The notes under the pieces: model-generated
Database searches by the model: none
Seen by the model: the letters and a program-made list of their open reading frames with translations, nothing else
Told to the model about the DNA's origin: nothing
NCBI RefSeq assembly: GCF_001458335.1
Contig: NZ_CYTO01000009.1
Location: forward strand, 320,385-384,384
Length of the DNA: 64,000 nt
Reading direction: 5' to 3'
Source of the DNA: Cognatishimia activa
GTDB taxonomy: Bacteria; Pseudomonadota; Alphaproteobacteria; Rhodobacterales; Rhodobacteraceae
Translations under genes and position numbers: made by a program
Part shown: positions 43,939 to 52,961 of the stretch, piece by piece
How positions within the stretch are numbered: the stretch's first letter is position 1
Layout of the letters: every line of letters begins with the position of its first letter

Positions 43939-45444
43939 GTGCCAAGCGCATTACAGAACAATCTGTTTTTTGATGGCATTCAAAAGCACTTCGGTGGGAC
44001 CTACGCGCTGCGTGATGTGTCCCTCAACATCGAGCGTGGGGAAATTGTTGCCCTTCTCGGTGAAAACGGCGCGGGCAAGTCCACGCTAATCAAAATTCTG
44101 GGCGGGATCCACAAACCGGATGACGGTCGGGTTCTAATCGATGGTGAACCTTACGAGCACCGCCCGGGTGGATTTGGAGAGCGCCAGTCGGTGGCTTTCA
44201 TCCACCAAGACCTTGGCATGATCGAATGGATGACAGTTGCTGAGAATATCGCACTTGCTCTCGGTTATTCGCGAAAGGGGGGGCTGATCCGTTGGAGCTC
44301 TGTCGAAGAGTTCGCCCAGCAGGCCCTGGACAAGGTCGGGTGTGATATCGATCCAACGACGCGGGTTCAGGACCTGTCGCGCACTGAGAAGTCTTTGGTT
44401 GCCATTGCGCGAGCATTGGCAGTGGATTGCGACTTTCTGGTGCTTGATGAACCCACCGCATCTTTGCCCGCCGATGAGGTCGAACGTCTTTTCGAGGCAT
44501 TGCGTCCATTGAAAGAGCAGGGGGTGGGCATGATCTATGTGTCTCACCGTCTGGACGAGATCTTCCAGATTGCCGACCGCGTGGCGGTACTGCGGGATGG
44601 TGAACTGGTCGGCATGCGCGCCATTAGCCACACCACGCCAGAAGAGCTGGTTTACATGATCGTCGGCCGCAAGACGCGTCAGGTTCTGAAACCCAAAGCT
44701 GCGCCAGGCGAAGCGATCCTCAGCGTGCGCAATATGCAAGTGGATGCGGCTGGTCCGGTTGATTTTAGCCTGCACCGCAATGAGATTATCGGACTTGTGG
44801 GCCTGCGCGGGGCAGGGCACGAACATGTCTCTCGCGCTTTGTTTGGCTGTGAACCATTCTCTGGCATGGTGTCTGTGAATGGACGCGAGCCCAACCTCGC
44901 TTCGCCGCAGACCGCGCTGGAATCCGGTATCGGCTTGGTCGCACGGGATCGTACCGCTGAATCCGTGGCTATGTCGCTCAGCATCCGTGAGAACACTTTT
45001 ATGAACCCTGCGGCTGTGGGTCGGTCTCTGTTTTCCTTCATGAGCCCAAGAGAGGAATCCTCTTTGGCCGAAAAGATCGGCGCGGAGGTTGCGCTTTCGC
45101 CCAATGATCAAAGCATGTCGATCGAAAGCCTGTCGGGGGGCAACCAGCAAAAGGTTGTGATCGGTCGTTGGCTGGAAACCAAGCGGGAGCTTTTGATCTG
45201 CGAAGACCCCACCGCCGGTGTGGATGTGGGGGCAAAGGCCGAGATCTACGCTCTTTTGAACACCGCCATTGAAGACGGCGTTGGCATTGTTGTGGTATCC
45301 ACTGACTTTGAAGAAGTCGCCGCGATCTGCCACCGCGCCATCGTCTTTAGCCAAGGCAAAATCGCCGGAGAGCTATCCGGCACTGAACTTACAACTGAAA
45401 ACCTGATCCAGGTTGCATCGGCGTCAAACGTGGCGACGAACTGA
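43939..45444 (+). CDS. CUT2-type sugar ABC transporter ATP-binding protein (system 1)
   Basis: A 501-aa double ATPase of the RbsA/MglA type. The first half has Walker A LLGENGAGKSTLIKILGG, signature QDLSRTEKS (degenerate) and Walker B FLVLDEPTAS. The second half has a signature LSGGNQQKVVIGRWL and LLICEDPTAGVD, with the Walker A of that half degenerate, as in the family. GTG 43939 follows GAGGAGG. It should energise import of a monosaccharide with the permease and binding protein that follow. Confidence 0.93.
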   Translation: MPSALQNNLFFDGIQKHFGGTYALRDVSLNIERGEIVALLGENGAGKSTLIKILGGIHKPDDGRVLIDGEPYEHRPGGFGERQSVAFIHQDLGMIEWMTVAENIALALGYSRKGGLIRWSSVEEFAQQALDKVGCDIDPTTRVQDLSRTEKSLVAIARALAVDCDFLVLDEPTASLPADEVERLFEALRPLKEQGVGMIYVSHRLDEIFQIADRVAVLRDGELVGMRAISHTTPEELVYMIVGRKTRQVLKPKAAPGEAILSVRNMQVDAAGPVDFSLHRNEIIGLVGLRGAGHEHVSRALFGCEPFSGMVSVNGREPNLASPQTALESGIGLVARDRTAESVAMSLSIRENTFMNPAAVGRSLFSFMSPREESSLAEKIGAEVALSPNDQSMSIESLSGGNQQKVVIGRWLETKRELLICEDPTAGVDVGAKAEIYALLNTAIEDGVGIVVVSTDFEEVAAICHRAIVFSQGKIAGELSGTELTTENLIQVASASNVATN

Positions 45445-45454
45445 GGAAGAAGAA

Positions 45455-46474
45455 ATGCAATCCCTTGAATCCAATGCACTTGAGCCCACCAAAGCAGAGC
45501 TGAAAAATGCCAGCTCGCGCACCCGCCTCCTGCGGCTGCTACCCGTCTATGGTCTGGTGATTTTGACTGCACTTCTGATCCTGCTGTTCTCGATCCTGTT
45601 GCCAAATACCTTCCCGACGATGCTGAACCTGCGGGCGATCATTTCGGACAAAGCCATCATCGCGTTGCTGTCCTTGGGGGCCATGATCCCGATGGCCGCG
45701 GGGCGCATCGACCTGACCGTGGGCTATGGCATCGTCCTCTGGCACATTCTCGCGATCTCACTGCAAACGCTTTATGGCCTGCCTTGGCCCATGGCGGTCG
45801 CCATCGTGCTTGTGCTGGGACTGTTCACTGGTTTCCTGAATGGCTTGCTGGTGGAAGTGGCGCAAATCGACAGCTTTATTGCGACTTTGGGCACGGGCAC
45901 TGTGCTTTATGCGCTGGCTCTGTGGCATACCGGAGGTCGTCAGATGGTGGGTGCACTGCCCGATAGTTTCTATGCCATCAACGGTACCTTCGTCTTTGGC
46001 TTGCCCATCACCGGCTACTACGTGCTCGGCATCACCATCACCATGTGGCTGATCCTCGAATACACACCGATTGGCCGTTACCTGTACGCCATCGGAGCCA
46101 ACCAACGCGCCGCTCAACTCAACGGTATTCCCACACGCAAGTTTGTCATCGGGGCATTTATGTCCTCCGGTTTCATCACCGCTTTCGCAGGCGTGCTGCT
46201 TGCCTCCAAACTGCGCATTGGTCAGGCATCTGTGGGCCTAGAGTTCCTGCTGCCTGCACTTGTGGGCGCATTCTTGGGCTCAACAACCATTAAACCCGGC
46301 CGCGTGAATGTTTGGGGCACCATAGTTGGTGTTGCCATCCTCGCTGTGGGCATCTCGGGTATTCAGCAATTCGGCGGCTCTTTCTGGGTCGAACCGATGT
46401 TCAACGGTGTAACCTTGCTTATTGCCATCGGCATCGCGGGTTACGCTCAACGGCGCAAAGGCGCCAAAAAGTGA
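45455..46474 (+). CDS. CUT2-type sugar ABC transporter permease (system 1)
   Basis: A 339-aa permease of the RbsC/XylH type with about 8-10 membrane segments. The conserved AAGRIDLTVGYGIVL segment and the loop ANQRAAQLNGIPTRK, the usual contact with the ATPase, are present. ATG 45455 follows GAGGAAGAAG, and an upstream open extension from 45413 overlaps the ATPase gene and is not favoured. Confidence 0.93.
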   Translation: MQSLESNALEPTKAELKNASSRTRLLRLLPVYGLVILTALLILLFSILLPNTFPTMLNLRAIISDKAIIALLSLGAMIPMAAGRIDLTVGYGIVLWHILAISLQTLYGLPWPMAVAIVLVLGLFTGFLNGLLVEVAQIDSFIATLGTGTVLYALALWHTGGRQMVGALPDSFYAINGTFVFGLPITGYYVLGITITMWLILEYTPIGRYLYAIGANQRAAQLNGIPTRKFVIGAFMSSGFITAFAGVLLASKLRIGQASVGLEFLLPALVGAFLGSTTIKPGRVNVWGTIVGVAILAVGISGIQQFGGSFWVEPMFNGVTLLIAIGIAGYAQRRKGAKK

Positions 46475-46496
46475 AGCCAAGCATAAGGAGGAGATT

Positions 46497-47543
46497 ATGC
46501 TTAAACGGACCTTCATGGCAGTATCAACTGCCGCACTACTATCCGGTCTAGGTGTACCGGCTTTCGCAGAAACACCATTTGACGGCCCGACATCAGGCCC
46601 AACGGCAGCGGGTGGCAAGTCCATCGTGGTTGTTGCCGGTGATCTGAAAAACGGCGGTATTCTTGGGGTGACCAACGGCGGGGAGGAAGCGGGTGGAACC
46701 ATCGGATGGGACCTGCGCGTTCTTGACGGCGCTGGCTCGATCCAAGGTCGCACCGCGGCCATTGGTCAGGCACTTGCGCTGAACCCAGACGGGATCATCA
46801 TCAACGGCTTTGACGCGGTTGAACAGCAAGCAGCGCTGGAAGGTGTTGTAGGTGCGGGCATCCCAATGGTGGCCTGGCACTCCGGTCCAAAGATCGGCTG
46901 TGACGCGCCGGGTGGCATTTTCGCGAATGTTTCAACCGATGCGATGACCGTATCTGAAGTGGCCGCGGAATGGGCGATCAAAGACGCCGGTGATGGGGTA
47001 GGAGCCATCATCTTTACCGACAGCACATATCAAATTGCGATCGACAAAGCGGACCGTATCAAGGAAACGATTGAGGCGATGGGCGGCACCGTGTTGGAAT
47101 ACGTGGACACACCAATCGCGGACACGTCTTCGCGCATGGGGCCACTGACCACCAGCCTGTTGCAGAAGTATGGCGATCAATGGACGCATGCTTTAGCGAT
47201 CAACGATCTTTACTTTGACTTCATGGGCCCAGCATTGGCGTCCGTTGGCATCAGCAGCAAAGATGGTCCTCAGGCGGGTTCTGCAGGTGACGGCTCTGAA
47301 GCGGCCTTCCAGCGCATTCGCTCTGGTAACTATCAGACCATCACGGTGGCCGAGCCTCTGAACCTTCAGGGTTGGCAACTGGTGGACGAGCTTAACCGCG
47401 CCATCCAAGGCGAGGCTTGCTCTGGCTACGTGACATCTCCGGCGTTGGTGACCCAAGAGGGTCTCGCGAAGCTGGGAGATACCAACGAGTTCGATCCTGA
47501 TAGCCCATATCGCGAAGCATACACCGCGATCTGGGGCAAATAA
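46497..47543 (+). CDS. Sugar ABC transporter substrate-binding protein (system 1)
   Basis: A 348-aa periplasmic binding protein with a signal peptide (VSTAALLSGLGVPAFAE). The fold follows the RbsB/LacI type: IVVVAGDLKNGG, NPDGIIINGFDAVEQQAA and AINDLYFDFMGPAL. ATG 46497 follows AAGGAGGAG. It captures a sugar for the permease; the neighbours do not fix its identity. Confidence 0.9.
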   Translation: MLKRTFMAVSTAALLSGLGVPAFAETPFDGPTSGPTAAGGKSIVVVAGDLKNGGILGVTNGGEEAGGTIGWDLRVLDGAGSIQGRTAAIGQALALNPDGIIINGFDAVEQQAALEGVVGAGIPMVAWHSGPKIGCDAPGGIFANVSTDAMTVSEVAAEWAIKDAGDGVGAIIFTDSTYQIAIDKADRIKETIEAMGGTVLEYVDTPIADTSSRMGPLTTSLLQKYGDQWTHALAINDLYFDFMGPALASVGISSKDGPQAGSAGDGSEAAFQRIRSGNYQTITVAEPLNLQGWQLVDELNRAIQGEACSGYVTSPALVTQEGLAKLGDTNEFDPDSPYREAYTAIWGK

Positions 47544-47559
47544 GGCTCTCCCTCGGCGG

Positions 47560-47581
47560 CTCTCTCCGCTTCCTGAGAGAG
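47560..47581 (+). terminator. Hairpin after system 1
   Basis: CTCTCTC and GAGAGAG form a 7-bp stem with an 8-base loop 17 bases after the binding-protein stop, followed by a short TTTT at 47592. It may cut back readthrough into the downstream cytochrome and ABC genes. Confidence 0.45.
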
Positions 47582-47670
47582 GGTCGCCACTTTTAACGCA
47601 AACTGTACGAAGCGCGTTGCTTGGTCTGTGACCAGGATTGCGGAGCTTTGTCAAAAGAGAAGATGACACA

Positions 47671-48096
47671 ATGGGGAAATACACACTTATCGCATCATGC
47701 GCGCTGGCCGCTGCGGCAACTTTCGCATCTGCAGACGACGTTAAGAAACGCACCGCAGCCATGGATCAAATCCGTATGGGGGCGGCCACTTTGGTGCCTG
47801 TGATCAAAGGCGACAAAGAGTTTGATGCGCAGGTCGCAGATCTGGCTTTGCGGATGACCTATGCGGGCGCTTTGGCCTTTGAAGGAAAATTCCCGGAAGG
47901 CAGCACGTCCAAAGGGGCAAATCCCGCGATTTGGGAAAACAAAGCTGACTTTGATTCAAAGGTTTTGGAATTCATTTCCAATGCCGAAGCGGCTGTTGCG
48001 ATGCAACCGAATGACCTTTTGTCACTTCAGTCAGCCTATCAGCCTTTGCTGAAAAACTGCGCGGCTTGCCACAAGGCATACCGGATCAAGAACTGA
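47671..48096 (+). CDS. Cytochrome c'-like protein between two ABC systems
   Basis: A 141-aa exported cytochrome with a signal peptide (LIASCALAAAATFASA) and a C-terminal heme motif CAACHKAYR, the layout of class II (c'/c556) cytochromes. The helical bundle includes QIRMGAATLVPVIKGDKEFD. ATG 47671 is preferred to 47638. It is on the same strand, 128 bases after one sugar ABC system and 28 bases before another. A link to a periplasmic sugar dehydrogenase is a possibility, but no such gene is present here. Confidence 0.85.
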   Translation: MGKYTLIASCALAAAATFASADDVKKRTAAMDQIRMGAATLVPVIKGDKEFDAQVADLALRMTYAGALAFEGKFPEGSTSKGANPAIWENKADFDSKVLEFISNAEAAVAMQPNDLLSLQSAYQPLLKNCAACHKAYRIKN

Positions 48097-48123
48097 TCCA
48101 GCTGCAAACAAAGGAGATGCACA

Positions 48124-48885
48124 ATGGCTGGTAAACCGCTCGTGCAAATGAAGAACATTACAAAACGTTTCGGGGGCGTCACTGCCTTGCAAGACGTAAA
48201 CCTAGAAGCCTATGCCGGCGAAGTCCTGGCCATTGTTGGGGATAACGGGGCGGGCAAGTCCACCCTGATCAAAATCCTCACCGGTGTTTATCAAGCCAGC
48301 GAAGGTGAGATCTTTCTGGATGGAAAACCGCTTGAAATGGGGAGCCACTCTGACGCAATCGATGTGGGTATCGATGCCGTTTACCAGACCCTTGCCTTGG
48401 CGGATCACCTGACACCGGCCAATAACATGTTCTTGGGGAATGAACTGACCAAGACTGTCATGGGCATAAAGGTTCTCGACAACAAACGTATGAAATCTGA
48501 GGCGACCCGTGTTCTGGATGAACGCCTTGGTGTGCGTTTGCGCTCCATGGACGTGCAAACCGATAGCCTGTCGGGCGGTCAACGCCAAGCGGTGGCCATT
48601 GCACGTGCGGTTTATCATGAAGATCTGCGACTGCTGGTGATGGATGAACCCACCGCTGCGCTGGGTCCGCAGGAAACAGCACGCACATTGAAACTGATCA
48701 AGGCGCTGCGCGAGCAGGGTCTAGCCGTCATCTTGATCAGCCACTCGTTGGATGACGTGTTTGAAGTGTCTGACCGCGTTCATGTGCAACGCCGTGGCCG
48801 TGCCGTGGGGGTTGTGAAAACCGCTGAAAGCTCCGTGCAAGAGGTCCTTGGCCTCATCGTCGGCGCGCAAGACGCTGCGGCGTAA
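48124..48885 (+). CDS. CUT2-type sugar ABC transporter ATP-binding protein (system 2)
   Basis: A 253-aa single ATPase domain, half the size of the system 1 protein, like FrcA/ThuC-type subunits. Walker A VGDNGAGKSTLIKILTG, signature DSLSGGQRQAVAIARAV and Walker B LLVMDEPTAALG are intact. The Q-loop is VYQTLALADHLTP. Start ATG 48124 follows AAGGAGATGC. The cytochrome gene ends 28 bases upstream. Confidence 0.93.
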   Translation: MAGKPLVQMKNITKRFGGVTALQDVNLEAYAGEVLAIVGDNGAGKSTLIKILTGVYQASEGEIFLDGKPLEMGSHSDAIDVGIDAVYQTLALADHLTPANNMFLGNELTKTVMGIKVLDNKRMKSEATRVLDERLGVRLRSMDVQTDSLSGGQRQAVAIARAVYHEDLRLLVMDEPTAALGPQETARTLKLIKALREQGLAVILISHSLDDVFEVSDRVHVQRRGRAVGVVKTAESSVQEVLGLIVGAQDAAA

Positions 48886-48896
48886 GGAGAGAGACA

Positions 48897-50024
48897 ATGG
48901 CTGCAGCTACAACAAACTTACAAGAACGCACCATCATGGATCGGCTCGAGCCGTATCTGGCCTTCATTGGTCCCATGGTGATGATCTTCGCGATCCTTCT
49001 GTTTATGGGGATTGCTGAACCGGCACGCTATTTCCGCCTGTCAAATTTGAACCTGATCCTGCTGGATGCGGCGCTATACATGCCGATGGCCATGGCGATG
49101 ACTTTTGTCATCACACAGCGCGGGATCGACCTATCAATTGGTTCCATCGCCGCGCTCTCTGGCATTCTGATGGCCTTCTTGATCAAGCAATATGGATTCC
49201 CAGCCTATATCGCGATCCCTCTGGCGATCCTGATGGGCGCGGTCATGGGCCTGATCAATGGCTTGATCATCACTCGCTTTAAAGTGCCTGATCTGATCGG
49301 CACCTTGGCCATGGACCTTGTCTATCGCGGCCTCGCGCTGGTGATTGCGAAAGGTCTGGTTCTGGCGCGGTTCCCCGATCTATTGACGGATATTGGCCGT
49401 GGCCAAATCCCAGGCTTCATCCCTGTTCCGGTTGTGATCGGTCTGTTGACCATGGCGCTGGGCTATTGGGCGCTGACGCAAACGCATTTTGGACGTTACA
49501 CGATCTCGATCGGCTCTAGCCCTGAATCCAGTGAGATGACTGGCATCGCAGTGGATCGTCACAAGATCTATGCCTATGTGCTGATGGGGGCCTGTGCCGC
49601 GCTTGCCGGTGTCATGCTGACCGGCAAACTGAACGCGATCCAAGCGACCTCTGCGCCTTACTTCAACCTGCATGTCATTGCGGCTGTGGTTGTGGGTGGC
49701 ACGTCCCTCTTTGGTGGCCGCGCCTCCATGTTGGGCTCGCTCGCAGGCGTCCTGCTTCTATCCATGATGATCAACGCTCTGGTGACATTGCGCATCGAAT
49801 TCTTCTGGCAATCCGTCGCCTCCGGCGTGGTGATTGTGAGTTCGGTCGCGCTGTACACATGGATGCAAAAGAAAGACCGCGACGGTGCACGCAGCCTGCT
49901 GGCAGGCCTGCGGACCACTGAAGCACAAAAGATGATCAAATTTTCAGCCCTGCTGATTGGGTTGCTGATCCTGTTGCTAGCCGTTGGGGCTGGTCTGGCA
50001 ACTGATCCGACGCCAAGCGGCTAA
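48897..50024 (+). CDS. CUT2-type sugar ABC transporter permease (system 2)
   Basis: A 375-aa permease with the BPD_transp_2 layout and the characteristic TQRGIDLSIGSIAALSG loop. The C-terminus carries an additional hydrophobic helix (ALLIGLLILLLAVGAGL) that is not typical and is not seen in the system 1 permease. ATG 48897 follows AAGGAGAGAG, 11 bases after the ATPase stop. Confidence 0.92.
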   Translation: MAAATTNLQERTIMDRLEPYLAFIGPMVMIFAILLFMGIAEPARYFRLSNLNLILLDAALYMPMAMAMTFVITQRGIDLSIGSIAALSGILMAFLIKQYGFPAYIAIPLAILMGAVMGLINGLIITRFKVPDLIGTLAMDLVYRGLALVIAKGLVLARFPDLLTDIGRGQIPGFIPVPVVIGLLTMALGYWALTQTHFGRYTISIGSSPESSEMTGIAVDRHKIYAYVLMGACAALAGVMLTGKLNAIQATSAPYFNLHVIAAVVVGGTSLFGGRASMLGSLAGVLLLSMMINALVTLRIEFFWQSVASGVVIVSSVALYTWMQKKDRDGARSLLAGLRTTEAQKMIKFSALLIGLLILLLAVGAGLATDPTPSG

Positions 50025-50034
50025 GGATAAAGTT

Positions 50035-50065
50035 GGGACGTCGGAGGTAGGAGCTCCGGCGTCCC
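50035..50065 (+). promoter_or_regulatory. Stem-loop before the system 2 binding-protein gene
   Basis: GGGACGTCGGA and TCCGGCGTCCC form an 11-bp stem (one G-U pair) with a 9-base loop, without a T-run. Such stems often stabilise the adjacent mRNA so the binding protein is made in excess. Confidence 0.5.
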
Positions 50066-50104
50066 TGTAAGGCTCCACATTTTTCGCGAAAGGGAGGACT
50101 CACC

Positions 50105-51256
50105 GTGAAAACATTCAACAAACTACTACTCGCTACAAGTGCAATCTGTACGATTTCCGGCGCAGCGTTGGCGGAAGGCCACGCAAAACTTCCGCTGGTC
50201 GAGCTGCCAGGGATTGAAGACCGCGACTACTGGATCCCCGGCGAAGTGAACGCCGAAGGCAAGCTGGAAGCGATGCAAGCGGTCGTGGGCGCAGAAGCGG
50301 TGCCGTTTAGCGGCAGCCAAGATGGTCCGATCCAGATCGCTCTGATCTATCCATCAGCGGACACCTCCGACTTCTGGGCACGCAACTATATTGCGATGAC
50401 CAAACGTCTGGAGGAGTTGGGAATTGAATTCGAAACAACCGAATTCGCCAGCCGTCAGATCGAGCACTCTCTGCAGTCCACATATGCAAACCAAGTCGTG
50501 CAAGACGCAGACCTTTATGACTTTGTGATCTTCGGCCCGTCCGAGCTTGCGATCCAAGCTGATAACATCGATAAGATGGCACAAAGCGATGGTTTCTCGA
50601 CTTTCGTCTGGGCGTTCCACACACCGCTGAAAGATCTGAAAGCGCAGCCTGATGCGTGGTTTGACTTCAGCTCTGCAGCCGGTGCGCTGACCATGTGTGA
50701 CTACATGCTTGGTCGTTTGGGCAATGACGTAACGATGGCCATGAACCGCGGTATTCCGGGTATCACCGACAACCAACGTTCTGGCGATTTCAAAGCTTGC
50801 GTCGAAGAGAAGGGCAACTGGACAACCGCCTATGAGCACTATGGTGAATACCAGCGTGAAGGCGGCTTTGAAGGCACATCCCTGATCATGCAGGCTTACC
50901 CAGAAGCGAAGATCATCCACAACGCGAACACCGCGATGGCGATGGGTTCTGTGGAAGCGCAAGTTGCCATGGGCAAGGAAAAAGACATCTTCTCAACCGG
51001 TTGGGGTGGTACAGGTCTGGAACTTGACGCGATCCGTCGCGGCGAGCTGGACGCAACCCCAATGCGTATGGGTGACGATGTTGGTGCGGCCACAGCTGAG
51101 GCGATCAAGGCGCATATGGAAGAGCGGGCAGGGGACCTGCCATTCGTATTCCTAGGCCGGATCACCGTCGCGCATGACCAGATGTCTGCGGATGAGATCG
51201 ATGCACTTGAGAAAGAAGCCTTCCGCTTCTCCGGCGTCGGTGCCCTTGAGCGCTAA
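50105..51256 (+). CDS. Sugar ABC transporter substrate-binding protein (system 2)
   Basis: A 383-aa exported binding protein with signal peptide (AICTISGAALAEG). It is longer than common RbsB proteins and carries an N-terminal segment with LPLVELPGIEDRDYWIPGE before the sugar domain, which begins IQIALIYPSADTSDFWARN. TorT/LuxP-type proteins have a similar extended form. GTG 50105 follows AAGGGAGG. The ligand is unknown. Confidence 0.88.
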   Translation: MKTFNKLLLATSAICTISGAALAEGHAKLPLVELPGIEDRDYWIPGEVNAEGKLEAMQAVVGAEAVPFSGSQDGPIQIALIYPSADTSDFWARNYIAMTKRLEELGIEFETTEFASRQIEHSLQSTYANQVVQDADLYDFVIFGPSELAIQADNIDKMAQSDGFSTFVWAFHTPLKDLKAQPDAWFDFSSAAGALTMCDYMLGRLGNDVTMAMNRGIPGITDNQRSGDFKACVEEKGNWTTAYEHYGEYQREGGFEGTSLIMQAYPEAKIIHNANTAMAMGSVEAQVAMGKEKDIFSTGWGGTGLELDAIRRGELDATPMRMGDDVGAATAEAIKAHMEERAGDLPFVFLGRITVAHDQMSADEIDALEKEAFRFSGVGALER

Positions 51257-51264
51257 AGCAAATT

Positions 51265-51291
51265 GGGTGGGCCTTTTGGCCCACCCGTTTT
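51265..51291. terminator. Terminator between system 2 and its convergent LacI gene
   Basis: A perfect 9-bp stem (GGGTGGGCC / GGCCCACCC) with TTTT loop is followed by GTTTT on the plus strand. It separates the convergent ABC and LacI genes. Confidence 0.85.
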
Positions 51292-51297
51292 CCAGAC

Positions 51298-52317
51298 CTA
51301 GGTGGTGTTGCCTCGCTCGAGAACGATGGGTTCTATCTGCACACGGTCTACACTCTCTCCGGTATAAAGGGACACAACGCCTTTAGCGGCCTTGGTGCCG
51401 ATATCCAGATAAGACATGTTGATGGTAGTCAGCTTTGTCCGCACCGAATGAACATTGGACGTTGCGTTGAACCCTGCAATTTTCAGAGAGTCAGGAACCG
51501 AGATCCCGCGTTCATAAGAGACCCGCATCCCACCCAGAGCCATTGCGTCGTTCAGATAGTGGATGCCCTGAATATCTGGGTAATGATCGAGTAAACGCCG
51601 GGTCAGAACTTCGCCGCCTTCGGCCTGTCGGGGGAGATCTTCGGCAACGCAACGTATTAAGTCGACACCTTGCGCCTTAAGCGCGTCTTCGAACGCATTC
51701 GCCCGCTGAGCCGCGCAAATATCAAGTTCCAGTTCAGCGCCAACGTAACCAACTTTTTTCAGCCCAAGGGACAGGAAATGTTCTGCCATCAGTTTGCCCG
51801 CATCAGCATGAGAAGGCCCAATGTTGATGTTGAAATCAGTGTTTTCAACGTCCCAGATCTGGACGACCGGGCAAGCCTGTTTTTTCAGAAGCTTGATCGT
51901 TTCTGCTTTTCGTTCGATCCCGCCGTGCAGGATCAAGGCTGCGGGGCGGATCGACAGAAAGGACGAGACCTGCTCATAGTCAACCGCAGGATCGAAGTAG
52001 CTTTCACCTATGAATGTGCGCAAGCCGGCTGGGCGCAACTCGGCGTTTATCGCGCTCAGGATATCCGAATAAACGACGTCGCGAGCCGTTGGAATAAGCA
52101 CGCCGACCATATTGCTGCTTGCACCTGCAAGAAGGCTTGCCAACTGATTGGTGACATAGCCCAGTTCGTTTGCAGCTGCCTGGACGCGTTTTCTGGTCTC
52201 TTCAGGGATTCGTCCGGTTCCTCGCAGAACCTTGGAAACGGTCATTGCACTGACACCTGCCAGTTTTCCGACATCCGACAGAGTCACCTTCTGGTTAGTT
52301 TTGTTGTTTATTGTCAT
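51298..52317 (-). CDS. LacI-family transcriptional regulator (TRAP system)
   Basis: A 339-aa regulator with HTH VTLSDVGKLAGVSAMTVSKVL and a typical ligand domain (NMVGVLIPTARDVVYSDIL, IHYLNDAMALGGM). ATG 52317 is preceded by GAGG. It is convergent with ABC system 2 and divergent from a TRAP operon, whose promoter carries a near-perfect palindrome, so it most likely controls the TRAP genes. Confidence 0.9.
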   Translation of the reverse strand: MTINNKTNQKVTLSDVGKLAGVSAMTVSKVLRGTGRIPEETRKRVQAAANELGYVTNQLASLLAGASSNMVGVLIPTARDVVYSDILSAINAELRPAGLRTFIGESYFDPAVDYEQVSSFLSIRPAALILHGGIERKAETIKLLKKQACPVVQIWDVENTDFNINIGPSHADAGKLMAEHFLSLGLKKVGYVGAELELDICAAQRANAFEDALKAQGVDLIRCVAEDLPRQAEGGEVLTRRLLDHYPDIQGIHYLNDAMALGGMRVSYERGISVPDSLKIAGFNATSNVHSVRTKLTTINMSYLDIGTKAAKGVVSLYTGESVDRVQIEPIVLERGNTT

Positions 52318-52368
52318 GATCTTAACCTCAGGTCAGATGTTTTCCGAAAACCATTCTACAATATTTTA

Positions 52369-52404
52369 TTGACGTTCGGCTACATTGGGTTATCGTTAAC
52401 CCAA
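52369..52404 (+). promoter_or_regulatory. Promoter and LacI-type operator of the second TRAP operon
   Basis: The palindrome TTGGGTTA-TCGT-TAACCCAA (52385-52404) has 8-bp perfect arms and a central CG. It overlaps the -10 region of a TTGACG (52369-52374) / TATCGT (52391-52396) promoter, so a bound repressor would block transcription. It is 75 bases before the dctQ start and about 70 bases before the LacI start on the other strand. Confidence 0.75.
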
Positions 52405-52478
52405 GAATGCCGCTACGAAGTGATTTTGCAAGATCTCAATGCTGTACGGCGTAGAAATAAGTATTGGAAGGGAGGCCA

Positions 52479-52961
52479 ATGCGACTATTGAATTGGCTTT
52501 GGAAAGCCCTGGATGGGCTTATCGCGGTGTTAACGATCGGCATGATTTGCCTGGTCTTTACCAATGTTGTCTTGCGTTACGGTTTTTCTTCAAGCTTGCG
52601 CCCATCGGTCGAGCTTTCCCGGCTTGGATTGGTGTGGGTTGTGATGATGGGAGCAGTCGTGGCAATGCGTCGTGACGAGCATTTGGCCGTAACGGAGTTT
52701 TCAGCCAAGCTGTTCCCCAGGGCAGTGCCAGTGTTGCGCCGCATTGGTTGGGCGATCACTTTGATCTGCGTTTCCATGTTGTTCATTGGTGCATTTCGCC
52801 AAATGCAGGCGAATTGGGGGAATATCTCTCAGCTAACTGGGCTGCCTTCCGCTCTTTTCTATCTGGCGGGGGTGATCTCTGGCGGTTTGATGGCCTTCGT
52901 TGCGGCGGTTTGTATTTTCATTCCGACAGCATTGCTTCCGAAAGAGTTGGACTTGTCATGA
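52479..52961 (+). CDS. dctQ: TRAP transporter small permease (second system)
   Basis: A 160-aa membrane protein with four helices, starting at ATG 52479 behind GGGAGG. The VELSRLGLVWVVMMGAVVAM segment, with an acidic residue before the helix, matches DctQ proteins. Its stop codon overlaps the ATG of dctM (ATGA). Confidence 0.88.
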   Translation: MRLLNWLWKALDGLIAVLTIGMICLVFTNVVLRYGFSSSLRPSVELSRLGLVWVVMMGAVVAMRRDEHLAVTEFSAKLFPRAVPVLRRIGWAITLICVSMLFIGAFRQMQANWGNISQLTGLPSALFYLAGVISGGLMAFVAAVCIFIPTALLPKELDLS

